Below, piece by piece: positions 8,832 through 18,287 of a DNA stretch of 64,000 bases (position 1 is the first letter of the stretch; the number at the start of each line of letters is the position of its first letter). Below the pieces are notes generated by a model. The model was given only the letters and a program-made list of their open reading frames with translations. It did not search any database and was not told the origin of the DNA. Position numbers and translations under genes: made by a program. Origin of the DNA: an uncultured Eisenbergiella sp. (GTDB lineage Bacteria > Bacillota > Clostridia > Lachnospirales > Lachnospiraceae); the NCBI GenBank assembly GCA_910585455.1, contig CAJUEL010000001.1, forward strand, positions 124,001 through 188,000, in the 5' to 3' direction.

Positions 8832-11087
8832 TTAAAAGCTGTCCGGACCTGCCGCCTCAAGCTCCCGGATCCGGATGTCCAGACTGGTGTAGCGCTTCGC
8901 CTCGCTGCTGTTGGCAATCATTTCCTGCACCACCTGCCGGCTCCCGAGTATCGTGACGCAATCCCTTGCGCGCGTCACGCCGGTGTAGAGAAGATTGCGG
9001 TTAAAAAGCATGCGCGGTCCGCCCATCAGCGGCATGATCACCGCCGGATATTCGCTCCCCTGAGACTTGTGAATGGTGATCGCATATGCCAGCTCCACCT
9101 CGTCCATCTGCACATACGCATAGGTCACACGCCGGTTTTCGTCATATTCCACCACCACCGTCTGCGCATAGTCATTGATCTGCTTTACCGTTCCCACATC
9201 GCCGTTGAAAATGCCCACGCCTCTGTCAATGGGAATTCCATAACGGCTGACCACCTCCCATTCCAGCTGGTAGTTGTTTTTGGTCTGCATGACCTTGTCC
9301 CCCTCACGGAACAGCGTATCGCCGATTTGCGCTTCCTTCTTGGAAGCATCCGCCGGATTTAAGTAAGTCTGGAGGATGCCGTTTAAGGTCTCCACACCCA
9401 GATTCCCCTTTCGCATGGGGGTGAGCACCTGAATATCGTAGGGCGTCGCCTTGACATAGGGCGGCAGCTTTTCCCGGATCAGCTGGATCATATGCTTGTA
9501 AACCACCTGCACATTCCCCCTCTCCAGAAAGAAAAAGTCCCGGCTTTTGTTGTCCAGATTGATCTCCTCTCCCCGGTTAATCCGGTGGGCGTTTACCACG
9601 ATATCGCTCTGTCCTGCCTGCCGGAAAATTTTTTGCAGGCGCACCACGGGAAAACAGCCGCTTTTGATCAGGTCCTGTAAAACCTGTCCCGGTCCCACGC
9701 TGGGAAGCTGGTTGACGTCTCCCACCAGAATCAGCCTCGTGCCCGGGCTCACCGCCCGCAGAAGCGACTGGAACAGGTAAATGTCCACCATGGACATCTC
9801 ATCCACAATGATCACATCCGCTTCCAGCGGGTTCTCCTCATTGCGCTCAAAGCTCGCCCGTTTTCCCTCCTCGGGCACCGCTCCGGACAGCTCCAGCATC
9901 CGGTGGATCGTGCGCGCCTCATAGCCCGTCGCCTCGGTCATGCGCTTTGCCGCTCTGCCCGTGGGCGCTGCCAGAAACAGATCCAGCCCCTCCTCTTCAA
10001 AATAGCGGATCATCGTATTGATGGTGGTGGTTTTCCCCGTCCCCGGTCCGCCGGTCACGATCAGAATGCTGTGCCGGATCGCCTCCAGCACCGCTTCCTT
10101 TTGCAGGCCGTCCAGCTCCAGGCCTTCCGTCTGCTGAATCTGCTCGATTTTCTCCAAAAGCTTCTCTTTCTGCCCAGGAAGCATCTCCCCCGACAGCACC
10201 ATGCTCATGTTCCGCTCATAGAGCATTCTGGCGCAGGAAAGCTCCGCGTAATAAAAGGCGGAAGCATAGCATAAGGTGTCCTCTTCTCCCTTTTTGACCA
10301 CCAGCTTTTTGTCCATGGCCAGATTGGGGATCTGATCCGCCACCGCGTCCTTTGGCAATCCGAGAAGCTGTGCGGCCCGCATAACCAGCTGCGTGCCCGG
10401 CAGATAGACATGCCCCTCTCCGGATGCCTGCTGCAGCGCATAGAGAATGCCGCTGCGAATCCGAAAATCCGAATCCGTATGTATGCCGATCCGCGCCGCC
10501 AGCTCGTCCGCCTTTTTAAAGCCGATGCCGTCGATATCCTCCGCCAGCTGATAGGGATTCTCCTCCAGAATGCCGTACAGACGGCTGCCGTAGGTTTTGA
10601 ATATTTTCACCGCCAGCGTATTGGAGATGCCGTAGCCCTGCAGATAGATCATCGCTTCCCGCATTTCCCGCTTGTCTTCCACCTGCGCTGCGATGTCCAT
10701 CGCCTTGTGCTGGCTGATGCCCTTCACCTCCGCCAGCCGCTCCGGCTCCTCCTCAATGATCCGAAACGTATCCTTACCGAACTTTTTCACGATCCGCGCC
10801 GCCAGAGATGCGCCGATCCCTTTGATCGCGCCGGAGCCCAGATACCGCTCCATGCCCGCCGCATCCTCCGGAGACGCAATTTTGTAGGAAGAAACCTTGA
10901 GCTGGCTGCCATAGACGGCATGCTCGATATATTCTCCCTCCAGCTCGAGCAGTTCCCCTTCGTCCAGAGCGGAAAACGTGCCGACGCAGGTCACATCCTC
11001 ATCACTTTTGAGTTCAAACACCGTATATCCATTCTCGGCATTTCGATAAATAATATGGGAAACATACCCGTTTACCTGTTCCAACAT
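8832..11087 (-). CDS. recD2: RecD2-type ATP-dependent DNA helicase
   Basis: A superfamily 1B 5'-3' helicase of the RecBC-independent RecD2 type, acting in DNA repair and replication-fork upkeep. About 751 residues: an N-terminal OB-like domain (GYVSHIIYRNAENGYTVF), tandem helix-hairpin-helix segments around residues 90-200 typical of RecD2, Walker A GGPGTGKTT near residue 350, Walker B IIVDEMSM, and a C-terminal UvrD-like motif AYAITIHKSQGSEYP. The start is uncertain. GGAGG lies only two bases before the ATG used here and five before an in-frame TTG; an ATG nine bases upstream lacks a ribosome site. Confidence 0.95.
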   Translation of the reverse strand: MLEQVNGYVSHIIYRNAENGYTVFELKSDEDVTCVGTFSALDEGELLELEGEYIEHAVYGSQLKVSSYKIASPEDAAGMERYLGSGAIKGIGASLAARIVKKFGKDTFRIIEEEPERLAEVKGISQHKAMDIAAQVEDKREMREAMIYLQGYGISNTLAVKIFKTYGSRLYGILEENPYQLAEDIDGIGFKKADELAARIGIHTDSDFRIRSGILYALQQASGEGHVYLPGTQLVMRAAQLLGLPKDAVADQIPNLAMDKKLVVKKGEEDTLCYASAFYYAELSCARMLYERNMSMVLSGEMLPGQKEKLLEKIEQIQQTEGLELDGLQKEAVLEAIRHSILIVTGGPGTGKTTTINTMIRYFEEEGLDLFLAAPTGRAAKRMTEATGYEARTIHRMLELSGAVPEEGKRASFERNEENPLEADVIIVDEMSMVDIYLFQSLLRAVSPGTRLILVGDVNQLPSVGPGQVLQDLIKSGCFPVVRLQKIFRQAGQSDIVVNAHRINRGEEINLDNKSRDFFFLERGNVQVVYKHMIQLIREKLPPYVKATPYDIQVLTPMRKGNLGVETLNGILQTYLNPADASKKEAQIGDTLFREGDKVMQTKNNYQLEWEVVSRYGIPIDRGVGIFNGDVGTVKQINDYAQTVVVEYDENRRVTYAYVQMDEVELAYAITIHKSQGSEYPAVIMPLMGGPRMLFNRNLLYTGVTRARDCVTILGSRQVVQEMIANSSEAKRYTSLDIRIRELEAAGPDSF

Positions 11088-11137
11088 ATCCTCCATAAAA
11101 AGTGTGTACAAAGCGCATACGGCGCGCGAGTACGTAT

Positions 11138-11167
11138 AAAAAAACGGACCGCCAAAGCCGCCCGTTT
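11138..11167 (-). terminator. Rho-independent terminator after mreB
   Basis: On the minus strand an 8-bp stem beginning AAACGGGC pairs with GGTCCGTTT and runs into seven Ts. It lies 17 bases past the mreB stop, separating mreB from recD2. Confidence 0.7.
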
Positions 11168-11183
11168 GCTGCCGGGCGTCCGC

Positions 11184-12173
11184 CTATTCGCGGTAACCGC
11201 CCAGAAATTCTACATATTTTCCTGTTCCAATCGCCACCGCTGTCATAGGATCTTCTGCTGTCATAGTGTTGATGCCGGTCTTGTCCGCGATCAGCTCCTC
11301 CAGACCGCGCAGCAGGCTTCCTCCGCCTGTCAGAACAATGCCCCTGTCCGCAATATCCGCGGCGAGCTCCGGCGGGGTCTTCTCCAGCACCCCGTGAATC
11401 GCCTCCACGATCTGCATCGTGGATTCCTTTAACGCTTCCTCCGTCTCATCCGAGGAAACGGTGATTGTCTTGGGAAGTCCTGTCACCAGGTTACGCCCCC
11501 TCACATCCATGTGATCCGGTTCCGGACGCTTAAACGCGGAGCCGATCTTAATCTTAATATCCTCTGCCGTCCGTTCACCGATCAGCAGATTGTGTTTCTT
11601 CCTCATATAACGCACGATCGCTTCGTCAAAATCGTCGCCCGCGATCTTGATGGAGGCGCTGACCACCCTGCCCCCCAGAGAAATCACCGCAATGTCGGAG
11701 GTTCCGCCGCCGATATCCACGATCATATTGCCGCAGGGTCTGGAAATGTCAATTCCCGCTCCGATCGCCGCCGCGATGGGCTCCTCAATGATCCGCACCT
11801 CCCGGGCTCCCGCCTGATAGGTTGCGTCCTCCACCGCCTTGCGCTCCACCTCCGTGACGCCGCTGGGCACACAGACCGCTATCCGGGGTCTTCTGAAGGT
11901 CTTCCTGCCCAACGCCTTCTGAATGAAATATTTCATCATCTTTTCCGTCACGGAATAGTCGGAAATAACGCCCTGCCTGAGCGGCCTGACCGCCACAATG
12001 TTGCCGGGCGTGCGCCCCAGCATCAGACGCGCATCCTCTCCGATCGCCTTGATCTTATTGGTGTCCCTGTCAAAGGCCACAACAGAGGGCTCCTTCAGCA
12101 CCACGCCTTTTCCTCTTATATAAACCAGAATACTGGCTGTTCCCAAATCAATTCCGATATCCGTATACTGCAT
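11184..12173 (-). CDS. mreB: MreB/Mbl family rod-shape actin
   Basis: A 329-residue bacterial actin that organises lateral wall synthesis under the membrane. Visible ATPase-fold motifs are phosphate 1 (GIDLGTASILVY), phosphate 2 (MIVDIGGGTSDIAVIS) and the adenosine motif (GIVLTGGGSLLRG). The usual partners mreC and mreD are absent, so this may be a free-standing Mbl or MreBH-like paralogue rather than the mreBCD copy. The start follows GGAGAAAAGG. Confidence 0.9.
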   Translation of the reverse strand: MQYTDIGIDLGTASILVYIRGKGVVLKEPSVVAFDRDTNKIKAIGEDARLMLGRTPGNIVAVRPLRQGVISDYSVTEKMMKYFIQKALGRKTFRRPRIAVCVPSGVTEVERKAVEDATYQAGAREVRIIEEPIAAAIGAGIDISRPCGNMIVDIGGGTSDIAVISLGGRVVSASIKIAGDDFDEAIVRYMRKKHNLLIGERTAEDIKIKIGSAFKRPEPDHMDVRGRNLVTGLPKTITVSSDETEEALKESTMQIVEAIHGVLEKTPPELAADIADRGIVLTGGGSLLRGLEELIADKTGINTMTAEDPMTAVAIGTGKYVEFLGGYRE

Positions 12174-12277
12174 CCCTTTTCTCCTTCCGCCCCAGAACGC
12201 ACCCCGCGTTCACATCATTCCCACTTTCGCTCTATATTAAACAGGACACACGCGCCCTTTTTTGATAGTCCGCGTCC

Positions 12278-12306
12278 ATTATAGCGTAAAAACCGCCGGT
12301 TGGGAA
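12278..12306 (-). promoter_or_regulatory. Probable promoter for mreB
   Basis: On the minus strand TATAAT (12278-12283) lies 17 bases after TTCCCA (12301-12306). The -10 is perfect and the -35 weak (4 of 6). The leader to mreB would be about 100 nt. Confidence 0.5.
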
Positions 12307-12338
12307 GAGGTTCATAAAAATTTAAGCATTTATTGTAT

Positions 12339-13760
12339 TCAGAAGCAAAGCTCGAACATCGTTGTCGCTCCCACGCCCGTGCCGCCTGCCGTGTAATACT
12401 CACGTATCGGCTCTGTTCCCGCTTCCGCCGTGCCCGCAATATCCAGATGAATCCAGGGCTTTCCCTCCGCAAATGCGCGGATGAACAGGCCTCCCGTAAT
12501 GCTGCCGCAGGTTTCTCCGCCCAGATTTTTCACATCCGCCAGCCGGCTCTCGATCATTTTCTCATGCTCCCGGAAGAAGGGAAGGCGCACATAATGCTCG
12601 CCGGACCTCTGCGCCGCCTGTGCAAACGCTTCATAAAAGCTCTCGTCATCCGCCAGCACCGGCGACATGCATTTGCCGAAGGCGATCGCCGCCGCGCCGG
12701 TCAGCGTAGCAATATCCAGCACCCGCGCTGCGCTCTCATGGCGCACGGCAAAGGCAACCGCATCCGCCAGAATCAGCCTTCCCTCCGCATCCGTGTTCAG
12801 AATTTCGATCGTTTTGCCGCCATAGGAGGAAATGATATCTCCCGGCAGCATGGCATCCGGAGAGATCCGGTTTTCACACATCGGCAGCACCGCAACCGTG
12901 TTATGCCGCCCGCCGGATTTTGCCAGCGCATACATGGCGGCAGCCACGGCCGCAGCGCCCGCCATGTCTCCCTTGATGCCCGCCATGGATTTGGCGCCTT
13001 TCACACAGTAGCCTCCCGTGTCCACCGTCACGCCCTTGCCGACCAGCGCGGTGATTTCGCCGTCCTTTTCGGGCAGATAACGAAGCACGGTCAGGCAGGG
13101 TAAAAATGCGCTGCCTTTTCCCACCGTCAGCAAAGCTTCCAGCCCCATTTCTTCCAGACGGGCCGCGTCATAGATTTCCACCTCTACCGGAAGCCCCGAA
13201 AAGAGCGCTTTTACCTCCTGCGCAAACATTTCCGGGCGAAGCAGATTGGAAGGCTTTGCCACCGCATCCCGGGCAAAGCAGATCCCCTCCGCCAACGCGC
13301 GCTTTTCATCGAGCTTCCTTTCGTTTTCCGCAGAGGGCTCTACGCCGCAGAGAACGACCGTAAGCGCTTTTTTCTCCTTCTGCTTTGATTGATACACGAC
13401 CGGCTCATGGCAGGCCAGAAGAATCCCCTCCGCCGCCGCTCCCACAAGCTCCCTCTCTTCATACCGCTTCCCGGTCCGCTCTCCCAGCTCTGCCAGAGAA
13501 AGCCAGATTTGCTCTGTATAGGGTTTCGCTTCCTTCACCGCCTTCGCGCAGATATTTTTCACGCCGTTTACGTCAATAGAATCCTCTCCCAGTCCGACAT
13601 AAACAAAAAATCCGTCTCCCTGTCCCTCACATACCACGCGGCTTTCCAGATAGTTTCCCTCAAACAGCTTTCCCATACGCTTCTGGGACGCTTCTTCTTT
13701 TTTCAAAAAATAAATCGTGCGCTTCTGCGGCACTTCCCGCCGCAGCATAATCTTCATCAT
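12339..13760 (-). CDS. pepA: Leucyl aminopeptidase, M17 family
   Basis: A cytosolic di-metal exopeptidase of 473 residues that releases N-terminal amino acids from peptides. The C-terminal catalytic domain carries the metal/active-site segments VGKGVTVDTGGYCVKG and the M17 signature NTDAEGRLILADA, followed by a TLTGAAAIAFG loop. The N-terminal macro-like domain is divergent. Two consecutive ATGs follow TGGAGG; the first is used. It starts 50 bases after the transglutaminase-like gene and may be cotranscribed with it. Confidence 0.93.
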   Translation of the reverse strand: MMKIMLRREVPQKRTIYFLKKEEASQKRMGKLFEGNYLESRVVCEGQGDGFFVYVGLGEDSIDVNGVKNICAKAVKEAKPYTEQIWLSLAELGERTGKRYEERELVGAAAEGILLACHEPVVYQSKQKEKKALTVVLCGVEPSAENERKLDEKRALAEGICFARDAVAKPSNLLRPEMFAQEVKALFSGLPVEVEIYDAARLEEMGLEALLTVGKGSAFLPCLTVLRYLPEKDGEITALVGKGVTVDTGGYCVKGAKSMAGIKGDMAGAAAVAAAMYALAKSGGRHNTVAVLPMCENRISPDAMLPGDIISSYGGKTIEILNTDAEGRLILADAVAFAVRHESAARVLDIATLTGAAAIAFGKCMSPVLADDESFYEAFAQAAQRSGEHYVRLPFFREHEKMIESRLADVKNLGGETCGSITGGLFIRAFAEGKPWIHLDIAGTAEAGTEPIREYYTAGGTGVGATTMFELCF

Positions 13761-13810
13761 CTTTCATCCTCCACATTTTACGCATATTGCCATTGTCCGC
13801 GATGCGTTTT

Positions 13811-16273
13811 TCACAGCCGTAAAAGAAGCTGTGCCACAGAGCCCACATTATAGCCGCAGGTCGCATAGATGCCCCGCCCGGCCTCGTCAATCGACACGGC
13901 GAGCGGGTATTTGGACTGTTCCATTCCCATTGCCGCCGCAACCTGCCTGGCTGTGTCAAAGCTTTCCGGCTGATAAAATCCGATTCCCTCTGCCACCCGC
14001 AAAAGCCTCTGCAGGGTCCCTGCCGGTCTGGGCGCTTCATGGCTCAGCAGGAAAATGCGTTCCCGCACATTCTTCACATCGCTGATACGTTCCAGCAGTT
14101 CATTTAAAATATGCTCCGTGGGCTCTTCTCCCTCCCGCAGCCAGATACAGGCAGCCCTTTTGCCCGGCTGCAGACTGACCGGCTCTGCGCCTCCGGCCTG
14201 TGCGCACACTTTGATGGGCGGAAGCTTTTTTCCGTCTCTGTCATGCGCCCCCTCATGCCGCTTCAGCATGATGGACCTGTCCTCTTTCCCCATTTCGAAG
14301 CAATATGTCTTCCCCAGCTGGTCCCCGTCTGCCAGGCGGACAACCGTGGTGATTCGGTAGCTCCCCCGCTTTAACGGAAGGGAAAGCTTTCCATCCGCCC
14401 ACTTTTTATCCGAAAGCTGCAGCGGCCGATATCCGTCCGCCTCCAGATACTCCAGACACCAGTCCGTCCAGTAGCTCCAGCCCTTTTTGCCTTCCGCAAG
14501 CAGGGTCAGCGTGCCGCCCGCCGCCGCAACAATCACCGGGCAAAAAGCGTCCCCCTGGTAAAATTCTGCCTCTTTTGTCTCCGGATGTAACCGGGCAGGA
14601 ATCCCCAGGCTCCGCGCCGCCGCCACGAACAGATTCTTTTGATCCGCAGAGCCTGCTTTGCCGCTTCGATAAGCGGATAAAGGCTGTATGCGCAGCGTAT
14701 CATAAGCATCCTCCGTTGGCGGACATAAGGGCTCGCAGATGTCCGTCCAGATCAGCCGCGGATTTTCCCGATACTGTGTTGCCTTTTCTGCCAGCGCTTC
14801 CGACAGCCCCCGCCGCCAGCAGGAGAGCTCCTCGTTCTCCAGCCGGGGATTGAGCACATATTGGACAAAAATGTCGTCCTTCACACCCGCCTGTCCGGCA
14901 TAGCCCAGAGCATACTCCAGATGCTCCTCCAGCATGTCCGCCTTGCAATCATAATAATCCTTCTGTGTCAGCACCTTTAAAAGCTTCAATCTGTAAGGGC
15001 TGTCGTCCTTTTCCAGAAACCGGAGCACCTCTTTGAAATTCCCGGCTGCCGCGCGCAGAATTTCCTCCGCCTCCGGATAATGCCCGCCCCGTTCTGCATC
15101 ATAATAAGAAGAAATCCGCCGCTCCCGCTGCGCTCTCGCCGCCTCCGTTTTTTCCTGATACGCGGCAAATACCTCCGGATCGTTCTCTTTGCTTTCCCGC
15201 AGACTGCCCTTCGGCGCAAAAAAGCGAAGGGCATTCCAGCTCTCCCGCTCCTGCGCTTTTAGCTTCACCAAAAGCTCCCCGGATTTTTCCACCCGGACAA
15301 GGGCGCTGATTTCCTGCAGGACCTTTGACGACCGTTCTTCCGTTTCCGCTGCATTTTGCCCGGACTGCAGGCAGGCAGACTGATTTTTTGCCCGTTCTGC
15401 GTAAACAGCGCTTTTCAGGCAGGAAAGGCGCAGGCTGCCGCGCCCCAGCCGGACGGCAATCCTTCCGCTTTCATCCGTATATAGCGCAGCAATGCTTCCA
15501 AAATGGGCATAATTTAAAATTTCCAGCCTCACGCAGGTCTTTGCCAGCGGTCTGCCCGTCTCATCGGTACAGACAAAAACCACATTTGCCGTATCCCCAT
15601 AATGCGCCGTCACATTATAATAAGTAACGCCCCCCGTCCTGCCGATCACCTCCTGCTGCCCACGGGCTGCGCCAAAGGCTCTGGCATGCACCAGCATAGC
15701 CTTGGAGGCAGGCAGGTCAAACCATCCACGGTTCAAAACCGGTTCCGGCTCACACGCGCCGAAATACTGCCAGCGGCCGTCACACCAGACCTCCACCCAG
15801 GCATGATTATCGTCACAGTGAGACCACAGCGGCGCATATACCTGCCGGGCGGCAATGCCCACGCTGCGCAGCACCGTTACGGCAAAGGTGCTTTCCTCCC
15901 CGCACCGCCCAAAACCGCTCTTATACACGGTGACCGCATTGGCGGTCCTGTCATCCGCCTGATGATAGGTTGCGTTGGCAGCGCACCACAGATTTACCCG
16001 CAGGATCGCCTCATGAAGGGAAAGACCGGCAAGCTGCGGCATTACCAGGTCATAGAAGAAACGCCTGCAGTCCTCAATCCGTTCACTGTTGATCCGGTAT
16101 GCCGCCACATTTTCCAGAAAAATATCCTCCGGAAGCTGCCTGCACCATTCTACCTTTTCCCGCAAAAAAAGAGCATGCCGGGCATAAGCATCCAACACTG
16201 CTTCCGAAACATCCTCTTTGTCACAGTAGGGCATGGACCCTTTATAAAAATCCAGTACTTCTTTTATCCGCAT
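13811..16273 (-). CDS. Large transglutaminase-like protein with carboxypeptidase-regulatory-like and probable thioredoxin-like regions
   Basis: An 820-residue protein without signal peptide. A transglutaminase/protease-fold core has the cysteine in GFGRCGEEST (C124) and the histidine in DDNHAWVEVW (H157). The third catalytic position, usually Asp, is in FGACEPEP where glutamate stands. A carboxypeptidase-regulatory-like beta domain follows (about residues 225-290, PLAKTCVRLEI to GRIAVRLGRGS). A second transglutaminase-like segment may lie at 540-620 (SLGIPARLHPETKEAEFY). The last 110 residues resemble a thioredoxin fold but lack a CxxC pair. Members of this mixed family are mostly uncharacterised; the substrate is unknown. 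Confidence 0.8.
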   Translation of the reverse strand: MRIKEVLDFYKGSMPYCDKEDVSEAVLDAYARHALFLREKVEWCRQLPEDIFLENVAAYRINSERIEDCRRFFYDLVMPQLAGLSLHEAILRVNLWCAANATYHQADDRTANAVTVYKSGFGRCGEESTFAVTVLRSVGIAARQVYAPLWSHCDDNHAWVEVWCDGRWQYFGACEPEPVLNRGWFDLPASKAMLVHARAFGAARGQQEVIGRTGGVTYYNVTAHYGDTANVVFVCTDETGRPLAKTCVRLEILNYAHFGSIAALYTDESGRIAVRLGRGSLRLSCLKSAVYAERAKNQSACLQSGQNAAETEERSSKVLQEISALVRVEKSGELLVKLKAQERESWNALRFFAPKGSLRESKENDPEVFAAYQEKTEAARAQRERRISSYYDAERGGHYPEAEEILRAAAGNFKEVLRFLEKDDSPYRLKLLKVLTQKDYYDCKADMLEEHLEYALGYAGQAGVKDDIFVQYVLNPRLENEELSCWRRGLSEALAEKATQYRENPRLIWTDICEPLCPPTEDAYDTLRIQPLSAYRSGKAGSADQKNLFVAAARSLGIPARLHPETKEAEFYQGDAFCPVIVAAAGGTLTLLAEGKKGWSYWTDWCLEYLEADGYRPLQLSDKKWADGKLSLPLKRGSYRITTVVRLADGDQLGKTYCFEMGKEDRSIMLKRHEGAHDRDGKKLPPIKVCAQAGGAEPVSLQPGKRAACIWLREGEEPTEHILNELLERISDVKNVRERIFLLSHEAPRPAGTLQRLLRVAEGIGFYQPESFDTARQVAAAMGMEQSKYPLAVSIDEAGRGIYATCGYNVGSVAQLLLRL

Positions 16274-16311
16274 AGTTTTTGTCCTGCCATCATCTTTTTC
16301 CGCATAGTTCT

Positions 16312-16698
16312 CTACAGTTTATCGTTCCCCCGTCCTTCCTTGAGGCGGCGCACACATTCCTCCGGATTCTTCTTCATCTGTGCCATGAAGGCAAACGCAT
16401 GCAGCACCATCCCCACCTTGCTGCACTTCTCCGTATTCTTCCCGCTGTCATGCATCAGATTATAATGCTCCATCTGCCATACATACAGATCCACCAGCGT
16501 ATATCCGCAGCAATTCATCTTATCGTGAAATGTATGATGCTTCATATAATATAGAAGCTCTTCATACAATTCGCCATCCAGAAGAAATTCCCCCCAGAGC
16601 GCATCACACCAATCCTGCGATTCCCCTGCGAAGCGGCATAGCACACCAAGACTCTCATATACCTTCAATTTTGTGGAATCAAAAATAACGCTTGCCAT
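16312..16698 (-). CDS. Small cytosolic protein of unknown function
   Basis: A 128-residue soluble protein, mostly helical by composition, with several aromatic and Cys residues (for example MNCCGYTLVDLYVWQMEHYN). I do not recognise its family. The ATG follows AGAGGTCGG. It is divergent from the MATE gene and lies 38 bases ahead of the transglutaminase-like gene, so the two may be cotranscribed. Confidence 0.7.
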   Translation of the reverse strand: MASVIFDSTKLKVYESLGVLCRFAGESQDWCDALWGEFLLDGELYEELLYYMKHHTFHDKMNCCGYTLVDLYVWQMEHYNLMHDSGKNTEKCSKVGMVLHAFAFMAQMKKNPEECVRRLKEGRGNDKL

Positions 16699-16709
16699 AA
16701 TCCGACCTC

Positions 16710-16738
16710 TTTACAAAACATTTTTCACAGCCTATAAT
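16710..16738 (+). promoter_or_regulatory. Promoter of the MATE transporter gene
   Basis: TTTACA (16710-16715), a 17-base spacer and a perfect TATAAT (16733-16738). Transcription would begin near 16745, giving a leader of about 55 nt. Confidence 0.8.
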
Positions 16739-16799
16739 GAAAAAAGCTGTTTTGTTCAAGTATAGCCCAAATTATCACCGTTGAAAAGAGAAAATACCC

Positions 16800-18182
16800 A
16801 TGAATCAGGAAAATACCAAAAAAAATGATTTTTCAAAGGGAAGCGTCGTTGGCGGCATCCTGTCCCTGGCTGTTCCCATGACGCTGGCCCAGCTGATCAA
16901 TATCCTGTATAATATCATCGACCGCATGTATATCGGACGACTTCCCGAAAATGCCACCCTTTCCCTGACCGGACTCGGTCTGTGCCTGCCCGTTATCACG
17001 ATTGTGATCGCCCACGCCAACCTGTTCGGCATGGGCGGCGCGCCGTTGTGCTCCATCGCCCGCGGACGCGGTCATCTCAAAGAGGCGGAAACCATCATGG
17101 GCAATTCCTTCTGCCTGCTTCTGCTTTCCGGCACAGCGCTCACCGTCCTGGGGCTGCTCTTTAAAAGGCCCTTGCTCATGCTGTTTGGCGCCAGCGATGC
17201 CACCCTTCCCTTTGCCGACGAATACCTCACAATCTATCTGTGCGGCAGCCTTTTTGTCATGATCGGACTGGGCATGAACAGCTTCATCAATTCCCAGGGC
17301 TTTGGCAAGACCGGCATGCTCACCGTTTTGATCGGCGCCATACTCAACATCATTCTGGATCCCATATTTATCTTCGTATTGGATATGGGCATCCGCGGCG
17401 CGGCGATCGCCACCGTTCTCTCACAGGCCGCATCCGCCCTGTGGACCTTTTCCTTTCTGACCGGCAGGCGCACCATTTTAAATCTGCGCCCGTCAGGACT
17501 TAAGCTGCGCTTTGATATTGTCCGTCAGATCATCGCCCTCGGCATGTCCGGTTTTATCATGGCAGTCACAAACGGTGCGGTTCAAATCGCCTGTAACGCC
17601 AGCCTCTCCTATTATGGCGGGGATCTGTACGTGGGCGTCATGACCATACTCAATTCCATCCGCGAGATCGTCACCATGCCTGTCTCGGGCATCACAAACG
17701 GCGCGCAGCCCGTAATCGGCTTCAACTACGGCGCACAGCAATATGACCGGGTCAAAAAGGCGATCGGCTTTATGTCCGCTGCATGCATTGGCTATACCGC
17801 CCTGATCTGGATCACGCTGCATCTGCTTCCGGAGTTTTTCATTCGCCTTTTTACAGAAGAAACCGCCCTGATTGAAGCGGCGGTTCCTTCGATGAGAATT
17901 TATTTTTTCGGTTTCTTTTTCATGTCGCTGCAGTTTTCCGGGCAAAGCGCTTTCACCGCCCTCGGCAAGGCGAAGCATGCGATTTTCTTTTCCCTGCTCC
18001 GCAAGGCTTTCATCGTTGTTCCGCTCACCATACTTCTGCCTCACTTCTTTATGCCGCAGATAAACGGCGTATTTGTCGCGGAACCGATCTCCAATCTGCT
18101 CGGCGGAACGGCAAGCTTTGTAACCATGCTCTTCGTGGTGCGAAAGGAATGCCGAAGCCACCTTGCAGCGCAAAGCAAATAG
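16800..18182 (+). CDS. MATE family efflux transporter
   Basis: A 460-residue inner-membrane antiporter with twelve hydrophobic segments in two related halves, a typical MATE length. Family-like segments include VPMTLAQLINILYNIIDRMYIG at the N-terminus and PVIGFNYGAQQYDRVKKA in the second half. It exports cationic drugs or metabolites using Na+ or H+; the substrate cannot be inferred. It is one of few plus-strand genes and has its own strong promoter. No adjacent regulator gene (MarR or TetR type) is present. Confidence 0.93.
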   Translation: MNQENTKKNDFSKGSVVGGILSLAVPMTLAQLINILYNIIDRMYIGRLPENATLSLTGLGLCLPVITIVIAHANLFGMGGAPLCSIARGRGHLKEAETIMGNSFCLLLLSGTALTVLGLLFKRPLLMLFGASDATLPFADEYLTIYLCGSLFVMIGLGMNSFINSQGFGKTGMLTVLIGAILNIILDPIFIFVLDMGIRGAAIATVLSQAASALWTFSFLTGRRTILNLRPSGLKLRFDIVRQIIALGMSGFIMAVTNGAVQIACNASLSYYGGDLYVGVMTILNSIREIVTMPVSGITNGAQPVIGFNYGAQQYDRVKKAIGFMSAACIGYTALIWITLHLLPEFFIRLFTEETALIEAAVPSMRIYFFGFFFMSLQFSGQSAFTALGKAKHAIFFSLLRKAFIVVPLTILLPHFFMPQINGVFVAEPISNLLGGTASFVTMLFVVRKECRSHLAAQSK

Positions 18183-18287
18183 TCTCGCGGCATTTTCCAA
18201 CTGGTCATGCAGGCTGACTCATTGCCCGTAGAAATACATGTTACGCTTCTGGTAAGGGCTGAGCCAATCCCCAGGCGCACGGCGGAA

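Noticed and set aside
18183..18287. Terminator between the convergent MATE and GGDEF genes
   Set aside because: No hairpin with a T-run could be drawn on either strand.
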